Below, in pieces: positions 57,641 through 64,000 of a stretch of DNA of 64,000 nucleotides. The DNA is from Afipia felis ATCC 53690 (GTDB taxonomy: Bacteria; Pseudomonadota; Alphaproteobacteria; Rhizobiales; Xanthobacteraceae). The DNA lies in the NCBI RefSeq assembly GCF_000314735.2, contig NZ_KB375270.1:2046001-2110000 (forward strand), in the 5' to 3' direction. Each line of letters opens with the position of its first letter. Position 1 is the first letter of the stretch. Position numbers and translations under genes: made by a program. The notes below the pieces were generated by a model. That model ran no database searches. It saw nothing but the letters and a program-made list of their open reading frames with translations, and had not been told where the DNA came from.

Positions 57641-58905
57641 TACCCCTGCTCCCGCTTGATTGCCTGCCAGCCGATATCGCGACGGCAAAATCCTTCCGGC
57701 CATCGAATCCTGTCGACCGCCTGATAGGCGCGCCGCTGCGCGTCCCCGACACTATCGCCGATGGCCGTGACGTTCAGCACGCGCCCGCCATTGGCAAGTA
57801 TCCGCGTGCCGTCAGATTTGGTTCCGGCGTGGAATATCTCCACGCCCTCGATATCTCCGGCCTCATCGAGGCCTTCGATGATCGAACCTTTCGCGTAATC
57901 GCCCGGATAACCCTTCGCAGCCATCACCACGGTGAGGGCGGATTGCGGATACCAGCGCAAATCGAAATGCTTCAATTCGCCATCGACCGCAGCCATCAGC
58001 GCCGGCACGAGGTCCGACATCATCCGCATCATCAGAACCTGCGTTTCGGGGTCGCCGAAGCGGACGTTGTATTCGATCAGCTTCGGCCCCTCGGCCGTGA
58101 TCATCAGGCCCGCGAACAGCACACCCTTGTAGGGCATGCCCTTGTCCTTCATTGCACGCAATGTCGGGCGGATAATCTCGTCCATCGTGCGCGCGACCAT
58201 CGCATCCGTCATCACCGGGGCGGGCGAATAGGCACCCATGCCTCCGGTGTTTGGCCCCTGGTCGCCATCAAAGGCGCGCTTGTGGTCCTGCGCGGTCGCA
58301 AGCGGCAGCGCATTCTCGCCGTCGCATAGCACGAAGAACGAGGCTTCCTCGCCTTCCATGAATTCCTCGACCACGCATTCCGCACCCTGCGTGCGAAACA
58401 GCGCATCGATCGCCGCTTCCGCTTCAGCCAGCGTCATTGCGACGACGACGCCCTTGCCTGCCGCAAGCCCGTCCGCCTTCACGACGATGGGCGCGCCGTT
58501 GTCACGAACATAGGCTTTCGCGGCGGTGGCATCCTTGAATCGCTCATAAGCGGCGGTCGGGATGTTGTTCGCCTTGCACAGATCCTTGGTGAACCCCTTG
58601 GAACTCTCGAGCTGCGAGGCCGCTTTGCTCGGGCCGAACGCCTTGATGCCTGCGGCGGCCAGATCGTCGACGATGCCGGCCGCAAGGGGCGCCTCGGGAC
58701 CAACGACGACCAGATCGACCTTGTTGGCCCTGCAGAAGGCCACAACCGCCGCATGATCGCCAACATCCAGCGCGATGCATTCAGCCTCGCGGGCGATCCC
58801 GGCATTGCCCGGCGCGCACCACAATTTCGTCAGCTCCGTCGAGGCCGCTATTTTCCAGGCCAGCGCATGTTCGCGCCCGCCGGAGCCGATCAAAAGGATA
58901 TTCAT
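57640..58905 (-). CDS. purD: Phosphoribosylamine-glycine ligase
   Basis: This ATP-grasp enzyme makes GAR in purine synthesis from phosphoribosylamine and glycine. It is 421 residues. [18 protein letters not shown] starts the protein, [19 protein letters not shown] gives the ATP-binding region, and [19 protein letters not shown] and [13 protein letters not shown] are diagnostic. It is divergent from xseA with an 81-nt gap. Confidence 0.97.
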   Translation of the reverse strand: MNILLIGSGGREHALAWKIAASTELTKLWCAPGNAGIAREAECIALDVGDHAAVVAFCRANKVDLVVVGPEAPLAAGIVDDLAAAGIKAFGPSKAASQLESSKGFTKDLCKANNIPTAAYERFKDATAAKAYVRDNGAPIVVKADGLAAGKGVVVAMTLAEAEAAIDALFRTQGAECVVEEFMEGEEASFFVLCDGENALPLATAQDHKRAFDGDQGPNTGGMGAYSPAPVMTDAMVARTMDEIIRPTLRAMKDKGMPYKGVLFAGLMITAEGPKLIEYNVRFGDPETQVLMMRMMSDLVPALMAAVDGELKHFDLRWYPQSALTVVMAAKGYPGDYAKGSIIEGLDEAGDIEGVEIFHAGTKSDGTRILANGGRVLNVTAIGDSVGDAQRRAYQAVDRIRWPEGFCRRDIGWQAIKREQG

Positions 58906-58986
58906 GGGAGAAGGTCGAACCGCAGTTTATCGAGTGAAAAAACAGACTATCATGGGACTTCCTCACAAGACCAGATTCGATTGCCG

Positions 58987-60429
58987 ATGAACAAAGCTGC
59001 CGAGACGTTATCCAATGCCGCGGAATTCACCGTTTCCGAGCTGTCTTCGGCGCTGAAACGCACCGTCGAGGACACCTATGGGCATGTCCGCGTGCGCGGG
59101 GAGATTTCCGGCTTTCGCGGGCCCCATGCCTCCGGCCACTGCTATTTCGCCCTCAAGGACGAGAGCGCCAAGATCGAGGCCGTGATCTGGAAGGGCGTAC
59201 ACGGGCGGATGCGGTTCAAGCCGCAGGAGGGGCTCGAGGTCATCGCCACCGGCAAGCTCACCACCTACCCGGGCTCCTCAAAATATCAGATCGTCATCGA
59301 GGCCATCGAGCCTGCCGGCGTCGGCGCGCTGATGGCGCTGATGGAAGAACGCAAGAGGAAGCTCGCCGCCGAGGGGCTGTTCGACGAGTCGCGCAAGCAA
59401 TTGCTGCCGTGGCTGCCGGAAGTGATCGGCGTCATCACCTCGCCGACCGGCGCGGTGATCCGCGACATCCTGCATCGCCTCGAAGACAGGTTTCCGCGCC
59501 GCGTGCTGGTGTGGCCGGTGCGGGTGCAAGGCGAAGGCTCGGCCGAGCAGATTGCGGCGGCGATCAATGGATTCAATGCGCTCGAGGAAGGCGGCGAGAT
59601 TCCGCGCCCCGATTTGCTCATCGTCGCGCGTGGCGGCGGGTCGCTGGAAGATTTGTGGTCGTTCAATGAGGAGATCGTAGTGCGCGCGGCGGCCGCGAGC
59701 ATGATCCCGCTGATTTCCGCCGTCGGCCACGAGACCGACGTCACACTGATCGATTTCGCCGCCGACAAGCGCGCGCCGACACCCACCGCCGCCGCTGAGA
59801 TGGCGGTACCGGTACGCGCCGATCTCGCGATCGAGATTTCATCGCTGGCGCGCCGCTCCTTCGCTTGCTGGCAGCGCGGTCAGGAAAACAGGCGCGCCGA
59901 ACTGCGCGGCGCGGCGCGCGGTTTGCCGAAACTCAGCGAACTGCTGGCGATCCCGCGCCAGCGCTTCGATCGCGCCTCCGCGCACCTGCCACGTGCGTTG
60001 CGCGCCAACACCCACATCTATGATCGGCGGCTGTCGATGATCGCGGGCCGCCTCACCGTCACCACGCTGCGGACCCAGATCGCGCGCGCGAAGGATCAGG
60101 TTAGCCGCCTGTCGGAGAGTGCCCGGCGCTGCTCGGAGCATTTCATCGCCTTGCGACGCACCCGCATCCAGCATAGCGCGCAGATGCTGGCGGCCTTGTC
60201 TTACAAAGGTGTCCTGTCACGCGGGTTCGCACTGGTGCGCGACGAAGCAGGCCAGCCGCTGCATCACGCCGCGCAGGTTGGCACAGGCGAACGCATCAGC
60301 ATCGAATTCGCCGATGGCCGGGTTGCTGCCACCGCTCACGGCACGCCACCATCCGCCAAGAAGGCAGCAAAACCTTCCAAACCGACCGCAGCGCCGGAGA
60401 CGAAAAAGGTTCAGGGCGATCTCTTTTGA
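58987..60429 (+). CDS. xseA: Exodeoxyribonuclease VII large subunit
   Basis: This is a single-strand exonuclease subunit of 480 residues. The N-terminal OB fold ([20 protein letters not shown]) is followed by the catalytic region with [34 protein letters not shown] and [16 protein letters not shown], then a helical C-terminus. ATG 58987 is chosen; the longer frame overlaps purD. The small subunit xseB is not in the window. Confidence 0.95.
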   Translation: MNKAAETLSNAAEFTVSELSSALKRTVEDTYGHVRVRGEISGFRGPHASGHCYFALKDESAKIEAVIWKGVHGRMRFKPQEGLEVIATGKLTTYPGSSKYQIVIEAIEPAGVGALMALMEERKRKLAAEGLFDESRKQLLPWLPEVIGVITSPTGAVIRDILHRLEDRFPRRVLVWPVRVQGEGSAEQIAAAINGFNALEEGGEIPRPDLLIVARGGGSLEDLWSFNEEIVVRAAAASMIPLISAVGHETDVTLIDFAADKRAPTPTAAAEMAVPVRADLAIEISSLARRSFACWQRGQENRRAELRGAARGLPKLSELLAIPRQRFDRASAHLPRALRANTHIYDRRLSMIAGRLTVTTLRTQIARAKDQVSRLSESARRCSEHFIALRRTRIQHSAQMLAALSYKGVLSRGFALVRDEAGQPLHHAAQVGTGERISIEFADGRVAATAHGTPPSAKKAAKPSKPTAAPETKKVQGDLF

Positions 60430-60654
60430 TCGTGCTCAAAACGTTGCCGCGACCATGAAAATATCATGCAAATTCGATAGCGCGAACCCAACCGCGACAT
60501 CTACAGCGGCGTGGTCGAGCCCGGCATGGGGCACTGACGTCGACAGACCCAAGGCCATTGATTGGCGGTTGACCCGGCCTCTCCATGGCCTATCTGTAGT
60601 ATTGTCACAGCGCCTGATCGGATTGCCAGGGCGGACTTTCGGGAGACTTTTATC

Positions 60655-60882
60655 TTGTTGAATAAATTCGGGCCGTCCGGCCGTGGCGAAGCCAAGGTCG
60701 AATACCTGGACGGCGATTTCCGTATCCTGTCTCCAGGCTCCTATGTGGTGTGCGCCGTGACCGGCGAACACATTCCGCTTGAGGAACTCTCGCTGTGGAG
60801 CGTGGACCGGCAGGAAGCCTATGCGACGCCGCAGGCCGCGATGGAACGGACCTTTCCGGGTTCCGTGAAGAAGAAGGCTTGA
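60655..60882 (+). CDS. DUF2093 domain protein
   Basis: This is a 75-residue protein typical of Rhizobiales: EAKVEYLDGDFRILSPGSYV and TGEHIPLEELSLWSVDRQEA. It starts at TTG 60655 (or TTG 60658), with GGGAG 9 nt upstream; the in-frame ATG at 60562 would include 31 residues that do not fit the family. The function is unknown. It converges with lpxK. Confidence 0.85.
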   Translation: MLNKFGPSGRGEAKVEYLDGDFRILSPGSYVVCAVTGEHIPLEELSLWSVDRQEAYATPQAAMERTFPGSVKKKA

Positions 60883-60885
60883 GGC

Positions 60886-61896
60886 CTACTGGCGCGCCTG
60901 CTGTGCTCGGCGTAGTCGCTCTTTAAGAAAATCAACGAGCGCGCCCTCATCCTCGACCTGCAAGGTCACCGGAAACGGAACGATCTGTCCAACATAGCTT
61001 GCAAGCGCCAGCTCACCTTCAAGCCGCGCCAAATCTTTTTCGGTCGTCACAAGCGTCAGCGCATCCGCCTGCGCCTCGCGCATCATGACTTCAATTTCCT
61101 CCGCCGTGAACGGATGATGATCGGCGAACGCCCGCTGCGACGCCACCTCAATGCCGTGAGCACGCAGCGTAGCGAAAAACCGGGCCGGATCGCCGATCCC
61201 CGCGAAGGCCAGCACGCGCTTGCCCCGCAGCTTTGTGACGATCGATTCATCCGGAACGAACGATGCGCGCAAAACCAGCCCCCCGCGCTGCACGACACCG
61301 TGGGCGACATCGTTCGCGGCATTGCCCTCACCGATCACCATCAGCGCATTGGTGCGCGCGATCTGCCCGGCAAGTGGCGCGCGCAGAGGCCCCGCCGGAA
61401 ATACATGACCATTGCCGAGCCCGCGCGTAGCGTCGATCACGATCATGGAGGCATCCTTGTCGAGCGCCGGATTCTGGAATCCGTCGTCGAGCAGGATCAC
61501 GCTCGCGCCCTCGCTCTGCGCAAGCGCTGCGCCCGCGACGCGATCGTGCGAGACGATCACCGGCACATGACGCGCCATCATTCGTGGCTCATCGCCAACC
61601 TCTGACGCAGGATGATCCGCGACACGCACCGGTCCTGCGAGACTGCCACCATAACCACGGCTGACTACGACCGGCGTCTCGCCGAGTTCGCGCAGCATCT
61701 GCGCGAGCCGCAACGTGGTTGGCGTCTTGCCCGCGCCACCGAGATGGTAGTTGCCGACGCAGATCACCGGGAGCGCAACGCGCTCACCTTGACGCGCCAT
61801 GCGCGCGCCCGCCACGGCGCCATAAATTGCGGCAATGGGCGCGAGCAGCAGCGAGCGAAGCGAAGACGATGCGTACCAGAAGCCTGGCTCACGCAT
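60886..61896 (-). CDS. lpxK: Tetraacyldisaccharide 4'-kinase
   Basis: This is the lipid A pathway kinase of 336 residues. The P-loop VGNYHLGGAGKTPTTLRLAQ is characteristic, and VVSRGYGGSL, LDDGFQNPAL and VTTEKDLARL are conserved. A membrane-associated N-terminal segment (SSLRSLLLAPIAAIYGAVAG) precedes it. ATG 61896 overlaps the waaA stop by 8 nt. It is the last gene in the operon and follows the Kdo transferase. Confidence 0.95.
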   Translation of the reverse strand: MREPGFWYASSSLRSLLLAPIAAIYGAVAGARMARQGERVALPVICVGNYHLGGAGKTPTTLRLAQMLRELGETPVVVSRGYGGSLAGPVRVADHPASEVGDEPRMMARHVPVIVSHDRVAGAALAQSEGASVILLDDGFQNPALDKDASMIVIDATRGLGNGHVFPAGPLRAPLAGQIARTNALMVIGEGNAANDVAHGVVQRGGLVLRASFVPDESIVTKLRGKRVLAFAGIGDPARFFATLRAHGIEVASQRAFADHHPFTAEEIEVMMREAQADALTLVTTEKDLARLEGELALASYVGQIVPFPVTLQVEDEGALVDFLKERLRRAQQARQ

Positions 61897-63193
61897 CGAC
61901 CGCCCCCTGCTCGATCCGCAGTTGGAGCAAATAGGGCTCCAGCGCCGCCATTGTCTTGTTAACCGCACCGCCCAATCGCGTCACCACGCGCTGCGCCGCC
62001 GCAGAGAGACGATTGCGCGCGATCGGATTGCCGAGCAGATGACGCAACAGCGTGACGAACTCGTCGGGATCGCGGGCGAGCAGTGCGCCTTCAGTGCGGT
62101 CGAGTTCAGCGTAAAGATTTGCGAAATTGAAAACGTGCGGTCCGTGCAGGATCGCGGCATCGAGCTTCACCGGCTCGATCGGGTTCTGTCCGCCATGCGG
62201 AACGAGCGAACCGCCCATGAACACAACCGGCGCGAGACGATAGAACAACCCGAGTTCACCCATCGTGTCGGCAACATAGATGTCGGTATCGGCCGAGGGC
62301 AGATCGCCGCGCGAGCGCAGCGCCGTCTGCAGCCGTGCTTTTGCCACCATCTGTGCAATTGCAGACCCACGTTGCGGATGACGTGGCACGATCACCGTCA
62401 ACAACGAGGGAATTTCTGCCGCCAGATGGCGATGCGCCTCGATGATGATTTCTTCTTCGCCAGGATGAGTCGAGGCCGCGACGAACACGGTCCGACGCCC
62501 TGTCGCTGCCTTCAGTCGATCGAACCTTTCAGGATCCGCGGGCAGCGCTTTGATGTCGAGCTTGAGATTTCCTGAGGTGACGACATTCGGACTACCCAGC
62601 GCTGCGAACCGCTCGTGGTCGACATCCGATTGCGTCAGGCACAGATCAAAGCACGACAGCAGCGTACCGATGGTAACGCGCGCCTTGCGCCAGCGCGGGA
62701 ACGAGCGCGGCGACATCCGCCCGTTGATGAGTGCCAACGGAATCCGCCGCTGCGACGCCGACAGCAAGAGGTTGGGCCAAAGATCGGACTCGATGAAAAG
62801 CCCGAGCCCTGGCTTCCAGTGATCGAGGAAGCGCGCAACGTACGCCGGTACATCGTAGGGAATGAACTGATGGATAACATCCGGCGGAAAACGCCGCGCG
62901 ACAATGTCGGCAGACGTCCTGGTGCCCGAGGTGAGCAGAATGCGCAGATTGAGCGCACGCAGCCGGTCGATAAGCTCGGCCGCCGCCAGCACCTCACCGA
63001 CGCTCGCACCGTGAATCCAGACGAGCGGCCCGGGCGGGCGTTCCACGCCGGCAAATCCCCGGCGTTCACCGACACGTGCGGGATCTTCCTTGCCCTGCTT
63101 CAGCCTGCGTCCGATGAGTAGGCTCGCGAGAGGCGCGGCCAGAGCCGAGGCTCGCCGGTAAACACCAAGCGTCACCGGCAAGGCTTCAGCCAT
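61889..63193 (-). CDS. waaA: 3-deoxy-D-manno-octulosonic acid transferase
   Basis: This inner-membrane GT-B glycosyltransferase (KdtA) adds Kdo to lipid IVA. It is 434 residues. The N-terminal membrane-anchor region and RPPGPLVWIHGASVGEVLAA are diagnostic, as are LFIESDLWPNLLL, INGRMSPRSF and the donor-domain residues in ASTHPGEEEIIIEAH. ATG 63193 overlaps the acyltransferase stop by 8 nt. Confidence 0.95.
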   Translation of the reverse strand: MAEALPVTLGVYRRASALAAPLASLLIGRRLKQGKEDPARVGERRGFAGVERPPGPLVWIHGASVGEVLAAAELIDRLRALNLRILLTSGTRTSADIVARRFPPDVIHQFIPYDVPAYVARFLDHWKPGLGLFIESDLWPNLLLSASQRRIPLALINGRMSPRSFPRWRKARVTIGTLLSCFDLCLTQSDVDHERFAALGSPNVVTSGNLKLDIKALPADPERFDRLKAATGRRTVFVAASTHPGEEEIIIEAHRHLAAEIPSLLTVIVPRHPQRGSAIAQMVAKARLQTALRSRGDLPSADTDIYVADTMGELGLFYRLAPVVFMGGSLVPHGGQNPIEPVKLDAAILHGPHVFNFANLYAELDRTEGALLARDPDEFVTLLRHLLGNPIARNRLSAAAQRVVTRLGGAVNKTMAALEPYLLQLRIEQGAVDA

Positions 63194-63899
63194 TGAGTCC
63201 CTCATCGGGATGGCCGACCCGCGTATAGGCAAGACGGTTCACGCCATTGAGCGCGTCTTCGAGCTGTTGGCGCAGGATTTCCATTGCGGCGTCATCGGCA
63301 TCGGCCGGCACATGAATGAGGTCGCCAGCTGCCATGATCCCGCGTCCGAACGGCAGGTTGATCACTGAGCGGTCCCAGTTCTTCAGGCGTTTGAAGCGGC
63401 TGGTCGCAATCGCGACCGGCAGGATCGGCCGCCCGGATTCGCGCGCCAGCATGATGACGCCGAGACCAGCCTTGCGCGCGACCTTCGGCACGTCGGCGGT
63501 CAGCGCCATGTTGATGTTGTCGTCCAGCGTGCGCAGCATCATCTTGAAGGCAGCAACGCCACCCTTGCGGTGAAACTCGGAGCCATGATCGCCGGACCCG
63601 CGCACGGTGCCGACATCGAGCCGTTCGGCGGCAATCGCGTTGATCTCGCCGTCGCGGTGACGCGAGATCAAGACCTTGGCGGGATATTTCTTCTTCTTCA
63701 AGAACGGCATCATGAAATGCTGTCCGTGCCAGAACGCAACAATCACCGGCATATAATGCTCGGCTTGCTCATAGACATCCGGCGGCTCGTATTCGAACCT
63801 GTTGGTCCACCACACTAACCGCAGGAACTCGGCCGCGAGAAAACCCACGGTCTGCTGCACCCAGCCGGCTCGGCCCAATTTACGAAGCGACAATTTCAA
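63186..63899 (-). CDS. DUF374/lysophospholipid acyltransferase family protein
   Basis: This 237-residue protein has AFWHGQHFMMPFL, SRHRDGEINAIAAERL and RGSGDHGSEFHRKGG, the DUF374 pattern of the LPLAT superfamily. TADVPKVARKAGLGVIMLAR also fits. It probably acylates lipid A or a related glycolipid. The start is TTG 63899, overlapping the stop of the next gene (TTGA). Part of the Kdo/lipid A operon. Confidence 0.88.
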   Translation of the reverse strand: MKLSLRKLGRAGWVQQTVGFLAAEFLRLVWWTNRFEYEPPDVYEQAEHYMPVIVAFWHGQHFMMPFLKKKKYPAKVLISRHRDGEINAIAAERLDVGTVRGSGDHGSEFHRKGGVAAFKMMLRTLDDNINMALTADVPKVARKAGLGVIMLARESGRPILPVAIATSRFKRLKNWDRSVINLPFGRGIMAAGDLIHVPADADDAAMEILRQQLEDALNGVNRLAYTRVGHPDEGLNG

Positions 63900-64000
63900 T
63901 GTCCGGTTTTCGAATCGTGTCCGGGATCGAGCAGACGGTGAATATGCACGATGAAATACCGCATATGAGCATTATCGACGGTTTGCTGCGCCTTCGCCTT
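63896..64000 (-). CDS. DUF4170 protein, C-terminal part only
   Basis: On the minus strand the frame from the window edge reads KAKAQQTVDNAHMRYFIVHI then HRLLDPGHDSKTGH and stops at TGA 63898-63896. This matches the end of DUF4170 proteins, which sit beside waaA in Rhizobiales. The 5' part lies beyond the window. Its stop overlaps the TTG start of the acyltransferase gene (TTGA). Confidence 0.8.
   Translation of the reverse strand, partial: KAKAQQTVDNAHMRYFIVHIHRLLDPGHDSKTGH

Overview
The window is 64 kb of ordinary, gene-dense alphaproteobacterial chromosome. The base composition (roughly 62-65% GC in coding regions, by eye), the protein families (long UvrB and UvrC, Omp31-type barrel protein, TadE/TadG, DUF2093, DUF4170), candidate CtrA and GANTC (CcrM) sites, and the small palindromic repeats suggest a member of the Nitrobacteraceae/Bradyrhizobiaceae, in the Afipia, Nitrobacter, Rhodopseudomonas or Bradyrhizobium range. 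The genus cannot be fixed from the sequence alone. I see no tRNA, rRNA, CRISPR array, prophage, integrase or complete insertion sequence.

Layout. 1-8.6 kb: end of a membrane protein, uvrB, a low-GC orphan gene, an ABC-F ATPase (minus), then small envelope or coiled-coil proteins. 8.7-11.1 kb: minus-strand rplY-pth-ychF translation operon. 11.4-12.8 kb: an HD-GYP protein and a UbiK-like factor. 12.9-15.7 kb: overlapping lgt-midA-pgeF. 15.7-15.9 kb: a pair of large palindromic repeats. 15.9-19.5 kb: lipoprotein, prs, a cluster of GANTC sites, a YbjN protein and proC. 19.5-22.2 kb: a coupled MarR / response regulator / sensor kinase operon (minus). 22.4-25.6 kb: ilvE, a MATE exporter and a nucleoside deaminase. 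25.6-30.1 kb: minus-strand prmB-moaE-moaD-pgsA-uvrC. 30.3-34.6 kb: outer membrane protein, cold-shock protein, rlmJ, RNase T2 and three small secreted proteins. 34.7-38.6 kb: minus-strand tadE-tadG-hisS-tautomerase. 38.8-43.2 kb: omega-aminotransferase, a degenerate EAL protein, a HAD hydrolase and a CheY-like receiver. 43.4-54 kb: a plus-strand run of ribF-ileS-lspA-hypothetical-two M16 peptidases-arfB-mutL. 54-57.6 kb: rsmD, a pseudouridine synthase with a very long Arg/Gly/Asp-rich tail, tadA and a GNAT acetyltransferase. 57.6-64 kb: purD, xseA, DUF2093, then the lipid A/Kdo cluster lpxK-waaA-DUF374 acyltransferase-DUF4170.

The genes fall into a few themes: DNA repair (uvrB, uvrC, mutL, xseA), translation (rplY, pth, ychF, arfB, ileS, hisS, tadA, prmB, rlmJ, rsmD and a pseudouridine synthase), envelope assembly (lgt, lspA, lpxK, waaA, M16 peptidases, TadE/G) and central metabolism (prs, proC, ilvE, purD, ribF, moaD/E). 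Many neighbours are translationally coupled through 1-8 nt overlaps.

I did not find a clearly new multi-gene system. The items most worth a second look are the low-GC orphan immediately after uvrB, the CTAGT-ended palindrome family (two of whose copies supply a gene's TAG stop codon), the six-site GANTC cluster before the YbjN gene, a perfect TTAA-N7-TTAA CtrA-type box between uvrC and an outer membrane protein gene, the degenerate EAL protein with TipF-like architecture, and the repeat-built disordered tail of the pseudouridine synthase.
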